Below, piece by piece: positions 53,822 through 59,992 of a stretch of 59,992 bases of DNA. The DNA lies in the NCBI RefSeq assembly GCF_013340205.1, contig NZ_BJTG01000016.1, positions 1-59,992 on the forward strand. Reading direction: 5' to 3'. The notes beneath the pieces are model-generated. The model worked only from the letters and a program-made list of their open reading frames with translations. It was not told where the DNA came from and did not search any database. The stretch is from Anaeromyxobacter diazotrophicus. GTDB taxonomy: Bacteria; Myxococcota; Myxococcia; Myxococcales; Anaeromyxobacteraceae. Made by a program: the position numbers and the translations under genes. The number at the start of each line of letters is the position of its first letter. The first letter of the stretch is position 1.

Positions 53822-53853
53822 GGCGGTCGTTTAACACGGAATCCGCGGCTCGC

Positions 53854-55506
53854 TCACTCCAGCCCCGCGATCGGGAAGCCCCGCGGGTAGCGCACCTCGT
53901 AGCGCAGCTCGACCACCTTCTGCTCCCGCGCGCCGAGCGCGAGCTCGTGGATGCGGACGCCGGGGCGCTCGGGGTCCTCGCGCGTCGGGGCGGTCGTGCC
54001 GTCGAGCACCGCCACCGCGATCTTCTCGTCGCGGCTCACCGGCACGAGGTCGAGCAGCCTCACCGCGACCGGCGACGCGTACCGGTTCTTCACGCCGATG
54101 CGGACCCGGAACCGGTAGACCTCGTCCTTGGTGAGCAGCCCCGCCGTCTCGTGCCTGCGCTCGAGCACCTTGCGGTCCACCTCGATCCGGTCGTCCGCGC
54201 CGAAGGCGAGCTCGAGCTCGCCGCCGGCGGGGGTGAAGGGGAGCGCGGTGCGCCCGGCGAACTGCTCGCCCACGTACACGCCCGCCGTCCCGCCGAGGAG
54301 CGGGAAGCCGGTCTCGTTCACCGCCTTGGCGGTGAGGAAGGCCGCCCCGTCCACCCGCGGCGCCGCGGTGCGGACCACCTCCGCCTGGAGCGGGAAGCGC
54401 GCCAGGGAGATCTTCCGGGCCTGCCCCGAGCCGTCCACGGTCTCGCGCCGCGGCGCGGTGAAGGCGGTGGCGAGGAGCCCGTCCTCGACGGTGGCTTGCG
54501 CCGCCTCCACCTCGTACGACTCCGCCTCGCTCTTCTCGGCGCGCTCCGCCGGCGCCGGCGCGGCCGCGCTCGGCGCCGCGGCGGAGCGCCGGAGCGCCTG
54601 CGTGGCCACCATCGGCCTCGGCGGCTCGGCCCGGTGCAGGTAGAGCGGCTCGAGGCGCGGCACGAACAGGCCGCGGGCGGGCTGCGCGGTGGAGACCGAG
54701 AGCGCGACGCCGCTCCAGTCCTCGCCCGTGCGCTGCCAGACCGAGCCGAGGAAGGAGAGCTCCATCCTGGAGGCCTCCGGCAGGAGGCGCGCGTCCCAGA
54801 CCGGCGTCCAGCCGGCGGAGGGGACCGCGTACGACACCGCCAGCTCGAGCGCGCCGTCCCGCTCCGCCTCGAGCTCGACCGCGACCGTCTTGGTGGTGAC
54901 CGCGCGCTTCGCCTGGACCTTGTCCAGCTCGGCGCGCGCCTGCGCGACCCGCCGCGCCAGCTCCCGCCGCGCCGCCTCGGCCTTGCGCGCCTCGCCGGTG
55001 GCCTGGGCGGTCTCGGCGGAGACGAACGCGGCCAGGTCGCCCCACTCCTTGGCCGAGACGCCGCGGACCGCCAGGTTCTTCGAGCGCTCCTCCGAGTAGG
55101 TCGAGCGCAGCGACTTCACGAACTCGAGGCGCGCCTGCGCCGCGCGGATCCGGTCCTCGAGCGCGCGGTCGTCGTCCTGCAGCCGCTCGAGCCGCTCCTC
55201 CGCCGCGCGCCCCTCCGCCGCCGCAGCCTCCGCCGCCGTGACCCGCTCGACCGTGACCCCGAACACGCGCGCCCGCGCGGTCCCCTTCCCCTCGACCCGG
55301 ATCGAGTCGTCGTCGAGCTGGTCCGGCAGCCCGGCCAGCAGGACGCGCGCCGCTCCCGCCGCGAGCTCGACCCGCGCCGCGCGGGTGACCCGCGCAGACG
55401 AGCGGTAGACCGTGACCGCGTCGACGCGGGACGGCGCCGTCACCGCGGCGGGCGCGGCGAGGGCGAGGGCGGGGAGCAGGGTGGTGAGCAGCAGGGCTGG
55501 GCGCAT
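53854..55506 (-). CDS. MuiA-like (DUF4139) secreted protein
   Basis: A 550-residue exported protein with a signal peptide (LLLTTLLPALALAAPAA). It resembles mucoidy-inhibitor MuiA proteins: an N-terminal DUF4140-like part (VDAVTVYRSSARVTRAARVE), a coiled-coil middle (about 110-225) and a C-terminal DUF4139-like domain. The last includes YAVPSAGWTPVWDARLLPEA, WSGVALSVSTAQPARG and YRFRVRIGVKNRYASPVAVR. The family's biochemical role is not known. It lies 33 bp before prmA on the same strand but is probably separate in function. Confidence 0.8.
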   Translation of the reverse strand: MRPALLLTTLLPALALAAPAAVTAPSRVDAVTVYRSSARVTRAARVELAAGAARVLLAGLPDQLDDDSIRVEGKGTARARVFGVTVERVTAAEAAAAEGRAAEERLERLQDDDRALEDRIRAAQARLEFVKSLRSTYSEERSKNLAVRGVSAKEWGDLAAFVSAETAQATGEARKAEAARRELARRVAQARAELDKVQAKRAVTTKTVAVELEAERDGALELAVSYAVPSAGWTPVWDARLLPEASRMELSFLGSVWQRTGEDWSGVALSVSTAQPARGLFVPRLEPLYLHRAEPPRPMVATQALRRSAAAPSAAAPAPAERAEKSEAESYEVEAAQATVEDGLLATAFTAPRRETVDGSGQARKISLARFPLQAEVVRTAAPRVDGAAFLTAKAVNETGFPLLGGTAGVYVGEQFAGRTALPFTPAGGELELAFGADDRIEVDRKVLERRHETAGLLTKDEVYRFRVRIGVKNRYASPVAVRLLDLVPVSRDEKIAVAVLDGTTAPTREDPERPGVRIHELALGAREQKVVELRYEVRYPRGFPIAGLE

Positions 55507-55628
55507 GGTCGTGGCCTCCTCCTCACAGGGACGCACGAACCTGGAAAAGGATCTACCGACCTCTCCCCACATCCCCGCCGCCCGCCTTTTCGCCCGCCGG
55601 TCGAAACGCGCTAGCATGCCCCTTCCCC

Positions 55629-57920
55629 ATGGGACGCGAGCTCCTCCTCATCGATCCGGATCCGGCGCTGACGGAGGCCATCCGGCGCGCCTTCGCGCCG
55701 GCCGGCTGGAGCGTCACCGCGCTCGCCGCGGGAGAGCCGGCGGTGGACCGCTGCCGGGCCAGCCGGCCGGACCTGGTCCTGCTCGCGGCCGAGCTGCCGG
55801 ACATGAGCGGCTTCTCGGTGTGCAACCGCCTGAAGCGCGCCCTCGCCTCGCTGCCGCTCATCCTCTACACGACCGAGGCGAACGCCTCGGCCATCGAGGC
55901 GCACCGGCAGTCGCGCACCCACGCCGACGACTACCTGCGCCAGCCGCTCGACCTCGCCGATCTGGTGGGGCGCGCCAGCCGGCTCGCGGGCGACGGCGCC
56001 CCTGCCCCGGCGCCCGCGCCGCCGCCGCGCAAGCCGCGCGGGGCGGGCGGGCCGCCGCCCATCCCGGGGGCGGCCGCGCCGCGCGCCGCCGCGCCGGCGC
56101 CCGCGGCGGTGCCGCTGCCGGCCCCGCTCCCGCCGGCGCCCCCCGTCCCCGACGCGGGCGCGCTCGAGGCGCTCTTCGCCGACTGGCCGCGCGACCCGTC
56201 GCCGCCGCGCGGCACGCCCGAGGAGCGGGTCGAGTTCTTCCGCGAGCGGCTGCGGGTGAAGGACGCGTTCCTGGGGCGGGTCAAGGAGGCGGTGGCGGCC
56301 CACCAGCGCGCGTCCACCTCCCTCCACGCGGCGCTCGAGGCGCGCCAGGACGCGCTCGCCGCCGCCGAGGTGGCGCGCCGCGAGCTGGAGCGGCGCCTGG
56401 CGGAGACGGACGAGGCGCTGTCCGCGGCCGGCGCCGCGCGCGACGAGGTCGCGCGGCGGCTGGCCGAGTCGGAGGGCACGCGCCAGTCGCTCTCCGAGGT
56501 GCTCTCCGAGACCATGCAGGCGCAGGAGACCGCCGAGCAGGGCTGGTCGCAGCGCCTGGCCTCGGCCGACGACGCCCGCGCGGCGCTGGAGGCGTCGCTG
56601 GCGGAGGCGCGCGCCAGCGGCGTCGCCGCGCTCGAGGCGGAGCGCGCCGCCCGCGCCGAGGCCGACGCCCGCGCCGGCGCCGAGCGCGACGAGCTGCAGG
56701 TGGCGCTCGCCGGCGCGCGGGGCGAGCGCGACGCGCACGCCGCCGACGCCTCCCGGCTCCAGGCGGAGCTCTCGCACGCGCTGCAGCAGGCGGAGGAGGC
56801 GCGCGCCGCCGCGGCGCGGGAGCTCGCGGCCGAGCGGGGCGACAAGGACGAGGCGCGCGCGCGGGCCGAGGGGCTGGCGCAGGAGCTGGCCGAGGCGCGG
56901 GCGGCGGGCGAGGCGCTCCGGGGCGACCTGGCGCGCGAGCGCGCCGGGCGCGAGGCGGCCGAGGAGGCGCTGCGGCTCGCCCGCGGCGAGGCCACGGCGC
57001 AGGCCGAGAAGGCCGCCGCGCTCGAGCACGCGCACCGGGCGCTGCAGGCGGAGCTGGCGGCCTCCCAGGCGCAGACGGCCGATCTGGCCCAGGCGCTCGA
57101 CGAGGGGCGCGCCTCCGCCGCCGGCGAGGTGGGCCGGCTCAGCACGGCGGTCGCCGAGGCGGCGCGGCGCGAGGCGCAGCTCTCCGCGGAGCGCGACGAG
57201 CTGGCGGGCAAGCTCTCGGCCGAGCTGCGGGCCGGCGAGGCGGCGCGGGCCGAGGCGGCGGCGCTGGCGGCGGAGGTGCAGCGCCTGGCGGCGCTCGAGC
57301 CGCAGGCGGCCGAGGCGCCCCGGCTCCGCCGCGACCTGGCGCACGCGCAGGAGGTCCTGCAGCAGCGCACCCAGCAGGTGGAGGCCGCGGCGCGCACCGC
57401 CCACCAGGCGCAGGCCGACCGCGAGCGGGTGAAGGAGCAGGCGGCGGTCGAGCTGCAGGGTCGCGCGAGCGAGCTGGCGCGGCTCGGCTCGGAGCTCAAC
57501 GCGCAGAAGCGGCGCGCGGCCGAGCTGGAGGCGCAGGCGAGCGCGCGCGAGGCGGCGCTGCAGCGGGCGCAGGCCGAGGCCGAGGCGCAGCGGCGCGCGC
57601 TGACCGGCGAGGCGGCCCAGGCGGAGCAGCGGCACGCGGCCGAGGCCGAGCGCCAGCGGGCGGCGCTGATCGAGCTGGAGAAGCGGCTCGAGGCGGTCGC
57701 CCGCGCCGAGGCGCAGGCGCGCCGCCGGGTGGCGGAGCTGGAGCGCGACCACGCCGGCGCCGGGGCGCGCGACGCGCAGCTCGCGGAGGCGCAGGCGGCG
57801 CTGGCGAAGCTCCGCGAGGACTTCGACGACCTCCGCTCCGAGAACGATTTTCTGAACGGCGAGGTGGCGCGCTACCACCAGAAGAACAAGGATCTGCTGG
57901 CGCAGCTCAAGAAGGCCTGA
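55629..57920 (+). CDS. pseudo-receiver/coiled-coil protein of FrzS/AglZ type
   Basis: A 763-residue cytoplasmic protein. Residues 1-120 form a receiver-like domain, but the phosphoacceptor Asp is Ala53 (DLVLLAAELPDMSG) and the conserved Lys of the KP pair is Gln (YLRQPLDL), so it should not be phosphorylated. A Pro/Ala linker spans about 125-185. Almost all the rest (about 200-755) is continuous Ala/Glu/Arg-rich coiled coil. This layout matches Myxococcus FrzS and AglZ, which organise motility at cell poles; orthology is not established. TAGCAT at 55612-55617 may be a -10 box giving a near-leaderless mRNA. hemW follows 7 bp downstream. Confidence 0.75.
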   Translation: MGRELLLIDPDPALTEAIRRAFAPAGWSVTALAAGEPAVDRCRASRPDLVLLAAELPDMSGFSVCNRLKRALASLPLILYTTEANASAIEAHRQSRTHADDYLRQPLDLADLVGRASRLAGDGAPAPAPAPPPRKPRGAGGPPPIPGAAAPRAAAPAPAAVPLPAPLPPAPPVPDAGALEALFADWPRDPSPPRGTPEERVEFFRERLRVKDAFLGRVKEAVAAHQRASTSLHAALEARQDALAAAEVARRELERRLAETDEALSAAGAARDEVARRLAESEGTRQSLSEVLSETMQAQETAEQGWSQRLASADDARAALEASLAEARASGVAALEAERAARAEADARAGAERDELQVALAGARGERDAHAADASRLQAELSHALQQAEEARAAAARELAAERGDKDEARARAEGLAQELAEARAAGEALRGDLARERAGREAAEEALRLARGEATAQAEKAAALEHAHRALQAELAASQAQTADLAQALDEGRASAAGEVGRLSTAVAEAARREAQLSAERDELAGKLSAELRAGEAARAEAAALAAEVQRLAALEPQAAEAPRLRRDLAHAQEVLQQRTQQVEAAARTAHQAQADRERVKEQAAVELQGRASELARLGSELNAQKRRAAELEAQASAREAALQRAQAEAEAQRRALTGEAAQAEQRHAAEAERQRAALIELEKRLEAVARAEAQARRRVAELERDHAGAGARDAQLAEAQAALAKLREDFDDLRSENDFLNGEVARYHQKNKDLLAQLKKA

Positions 57921-57927
57921 AGCCGCG

Positions 57928-59115
57928 GTGGGCCCCGTCCCGCCGGGCGGGCCCCACCGCTCGCGCCGCCCCTTGCGCCCCTTCGGCCTCTACGTCCACT
58001 TCCCCTACTGCACGGTCCACTGCCCGTACTGCGACTTCGCGGTCGCGACGGAGCGCGCGATCCCGCAGGAGCGCTACACCCGCGCCGTGCTGGCCGAGCT
58101 GGCGCTCCGCGCCCCCGGCTTCGAGGGCCTCGCGCCGCGCTCGCTCTACCTGGGCGGCGGCACGCCCTCGCTCTGGGACCCGGAGCGGGTGGCGGAGGTG
58201 GTGGCGGCGGTGCGCGCCCGGTTCGCGCTCCCGGTCGGCGCCGAGGTGACCCTGGAGGCGAACCCGGAGGCGGCCGACCGCGGCCGGTTCGCCGCCTACG
58301 CGCAGGCGGGGGTGAACCGCTTCTCGGTCGGCGTGCAGTCGCTCGACCCCGGCGTGCTCGCCAAGCTCGGCCGGCGGCACCGGCCCGAGGACGCGGAGCG
58401 AGCCGTGCGCGCCGCCGCCGAGGCGGTGGAGGACGTGGCGGTCGACCTCATCTACGGCGCGCGCCGGTCGACGGTCGCCATCGCGCGGGCGGACGCGGCG
58501 CGGGTGGCCGCCTGGCCGGTGACGCACGTCTCCGCCTACGCGCTCACGCTCGACCGCGAGGCGCTGGCCGAGGAGACGCCGCTCGCCCGCCTCCGCCGGC
58601 AGGGGCGCCTGCCGCTGCCCTCCGACGACGAGGTGGTGGCGCAGGCGCGCGCCCTGCGCGGCGCGCTGCGGCGCGGCGGGCTCGCGCGCTACGAGATCTC
58701 GAACTTCGCGCGCCCCGGCTTCGAGTCGGTCCACAACCGCCTCTACTGGGAGTCCGAGAGCTACCTCGGCCTCGGCGTCGGCGCGTACGGCGCGCGGCAC
58801 GCCGAGGGCGGCGAGCACGCCGCGCGGTACGGCAACGCGCGGACCCCCGCCGCCTACCTGGCGGCGGTCGAGGCGGGGCGGCTGCCGACGGCCGAGGAGG
58901 ACCTCCTCGGCCCGCGCGAGCTGGCCGAGGAGCGGCTCATGCTGGCGCTGCGCCTGCGGGAGGGCGCGCCGCTGGCCGCGATCGCGCCGTCGCGCCGTGG
59001 CGAGATCGAGGCGCTCGTGCGGGCCCGGCTGGCGGTGGTGCGCGGCGAGCGCCTCGTGCTGACGAGCCGCGGCCTCGACCTCCACAGCGCGGTGGCGGAG
59101 CGGCTGATGCCGTGA
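57928..59115 (+). CDS. hemW: radical SAM haem chaperone HemW
   Basis: Radical SAM protein of 395 residues. The cluster-binding CxxxCxxC appears as YVHFPYCTVHCPYCDFAVAT; the CPYCDF ending marks HemW, a haem-binding chaperone, rather than coproporphyrinogen dehydrogenase HemN. YLGGGTPSLWDPERVAEV, VNRFSVGVQSLDPGVLAKLG and ARYEISNFARPGFESVHNR agree, as does a C-terminal winged-helix-like part. It starts with GTG 7 bp after the coiled-coil gene, so it is likely its cotranscribed neighbour. Confidence 0.9.
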   Translation: MGPVPPGGPHRSRRPLRPFGLYVHFPYCTVHCPYCDFAVATERAIPQERYTRAVLAELALRAPGFEGLAPRSLYLGGGTPSLWDPERVAEVVAAVRARFALPVGAEVTLEANPEAADRGRFAAYAQAGVNRFSVGVQSLDPGVLAKLGRRHRPEDAERAVRAAAEAVEDVAVDLIYGARRSTVAIARADAARVAAWPVTHVSAYALTLDREALAEETPLARLRRQGRLPLPSDDEVVAQARALRGALRRGGLARYEISNFARPGFESVHNRLYWESESYLGLGVGAYGARHAEGGEHAARYGNARTPAAYLAAVEAGRLPTAEEDLLGPRELAEERLMLALRLREGAPLAAIAPSRRGEIEALVRARLAVVRGERLVLTSRGLDLHSAVAERLMP

Positions 59116-59123
59116 GGGTGAAG

Positions 59124-59183
59124 CCGAGGTCGCGGTCGCGGTCGAGGTCGAGGTCGGGGTCGAGGTCGGGGGTCGGGCTCGCG
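59124..59183. repeat. intergenic GCGGTC/GAGGTC hexamer track
   Basis: About 60 bases of imperfect GCGGTC, GAGGTC and GGGGTC hexamers, starting 9 nt after the hemW stop. It is the non-coding counterpart of the tracks at 34695-34770 and 51911-51993. Confidence 0.7.
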
Positions 59184-59197
59184 GTGGCAGGGGCCCC

Positions 59198-59228
59198 TGC
59201 TCCCCTCGCCCCGCGGAGCGGGGGAGCA
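59198..59228. terminator. hairpin between hemW and the HNH gene
   Basis: TGCTCCCC (59198-59205) and GGGGAGCA (59221-59228) form an 8-bp stem. It lies downstream of both converging genes and may terminate either. No clear T-run is present. Confidence 0.4.
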
Positions 59229-59327
59229 ACCGTGGGAGAGGGGCCGCTCAACCCGCCCGGCCCCGCAACGCTGCCAGCGGTTCCGAGCGGAGCGTCAGGG
59301 GAGCCCTCCGGCCTCGCCCCGCGGCCC

Positions 59328-59992
59328 TCACGCTGCCGAAATCTCCACCCCTTCGCCGGACCGCCTCGCGGGCTCCGGCCCGCTCCACGGCTTCCCGCCG
59401 AGGAACCACCGCAGCGCCTCAGGCGCCCGCCCCACCACGCGCAGGTGGCCGGCGTGGATGCACCGGAGGTGGTGAAAGGCGCAGAGGCCGAGCTGGTTGT
59501 CGAGCTCGTCCCCGCCGCCTTGCGAGCGGAAGAGGACGTGGTGGGCGTGCGTCGCGCGGCGGCTGCAGCCGGGGACCTGGCAATGGCCCTCGTCCCGCTC
59601 CCGGACCTTCCGCGAGCGGGTCCGGGCGCACTTCCCGCCCTTCCAGGTGTCGAGGAAGTGCTGCGCGAGGACGGCGAGGCAGGTCCCGAGCGGCAGCCGC
59701 TTCCCGGTCCGGTCGCGGACGGCCTGCACCGCGGCGGCGAGCACCGCCGCCATCCGGAGCGCCAGCGGGACGGCCAGCTTCCCCTGCGCACGCATCCGCC
59801 GCTCGGCCTCGCCCTCGAGCTCGCGCCGGAGCGCGACGCAGGTGAGGCCCTTCGCCCGCGCGGCCCAGCGGGTGATCTCCGGCTCGGGCAGCTTCGAGAG
59901 GAGCCGCAGCTTCTCGAACGGCAGCCCCTCGCGCTTCGCCTCCTGGAGCGCCGGCGAGGCCCAGCGCCGCTCCTCGACCTTGGCCCGCTCCT
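59328..59992 (-). CDS. HNH endonuclease family protein (5' end beyond the window)
   Basis: The last 220 residues of a gene that continues past the right edge; its frame is open to 59992. The visible N-terminal part is helical (LQEAKREGLPFEKLRLLSKL, RRELEGEAERRM). The C-terminal HNH domain has a CxxxxC zinc pair (CQVPGCSR), then THAHHVLFRSQGGGDELDNQ and LCAFHHLRCIHAGHL, which supply the ββα-metal site. This architecture resembles the dispersed DUF222-like HNH proteins found in high-GC genomes. Whether it is a homing, defence or housekeeping nuclease is unknown. Starts inside the visible region (for example at 59795) are less likely because homology-like sequence continues upstream. Confidence 0.8.
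   Translation of the reverse strand, partial: ERAKVEERRWASPALQEAKREGLPFEKLRLLSKLPEPEITRWAARAKGLTCVALRRELEGEAERRMRAQGKLAVPLALRMAAVLAAAVQAVRDRTGKRLPLGTCLAVLAQHFLDTWKGGKCARTRSRKVRERDEGHCQVPGCSRRATHAHHVLFRSQGGGDELDNQLGLCAFHHLRCIHAGHLRVVGRAPEALRWFLGGKPWSGPEPARRSGEGVEISAA

Noticed and set aside
55412-58249. Long forward frame overlapping the pseudo-receiver coiled-coil gene in another frame
   Set aside because: It gives Arg/Gly/Ala repeats only. The frame from 55629 shows a receiver fold and heptad pattern, so that one is the gene.
59328-59992. HNH gene as an intein or group I intron homing nuclease
   Set aside because: It is a separate gene with its own N-terminal domain and no interrupted host gene or intron structure is visible.

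Overview
This window looks like chromosomal sequence from a Myxococcota bacterium, most probably the Anaeromyxobacter group. The grounds are very high GC with near-uniform G/C third positions, frequent GTG starts, a secreted protein ending in a MYXO-CTERM sorting tail, a pseudo-receiver/coiled-coil protein of the FrzS/AglZ type, and a DUF4388 protein. The genus is inferred from gene content, not from a search. No rRNA, tRNA, CRISPR array or insertion sequence was recognised.

Layout. 0-8.4 kb: histidine kinase, transketolase, a small LuxR-type protein, a solute-binding lipoprotein diverging from nadE, then nadE-ppk2-membrane protein. 8.4-15.6 kb, all minus strand: pyrH-frr-small membrane protein, pcnB, rnhB with a small membrane protein, the MYXO-CTERM protein, and mutM with a coupled membrane protein. 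15.7-20.7 kb: an S41-like protease, rsmB, a BCP-type peroxiredoxin whose peroxidatic residue is encoded by an in-frame TGA, and a CoiA-like nuclease. 20.9-22.8 kb: rpsB-tsf ending in a textbook terminator. 22.8-30.7 kb: a complete TonB uptake locus, with tonB and a CAP-domain lipoprotein on one strand and a frameshifted receptor, exbB and two exbD genes on the other.

30.8-35.6 kb: an RluA-like pseudouridine synthase, an orphan fumarase beta subunit, an HExxH protein, a YhbY-type protein and a DUF4388-J-TPR protein. 35.7-39.5 kb: acyl-CoA mutase large subunit, biotin carrier and biotin carboxylase. The matching carboxyltransferase lies at 47.9-49.5 kb, so propionyl-CoA to succinyl-CoA metabolism is encoded in two blocks. 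39.6-46.7 kb: serA, plsC, a binding protein-chemoreceptor-porin operon, a nitronate monooxygenase-like gene and a cold-shock gene. 46.9-59.99 kb: DUF2231 protein, FKBP, carboxyltransferase, a MshEN/HEAT protein, an RDD protein, rsmE, prmA, a MuiA-like protein, the pseudo-receiver coiled-coil protein, hemW, and an HNH nuclease running off the right edge.

The most notable item is the peroxiredoxin at 19191-19646. Its TGA falls exactly at codon 45, the catalytic Cys position of BCP. The frame stays open and homologous on both sides, the predicted protein has no cysteine at all, and a 7-bp hairpin with a 6-nt loop sits at a suitable distance for a bacterial SECIS element. Other points of interest are a single-base frameshift in the TonB receptor, promoters with a shared TTGAC-N17/18-TAG signature, apparent leaderless starts, two families of palindromic intergenic repeats, and a hexanucleotide track recurring in unrelated coding and non-coding sites.
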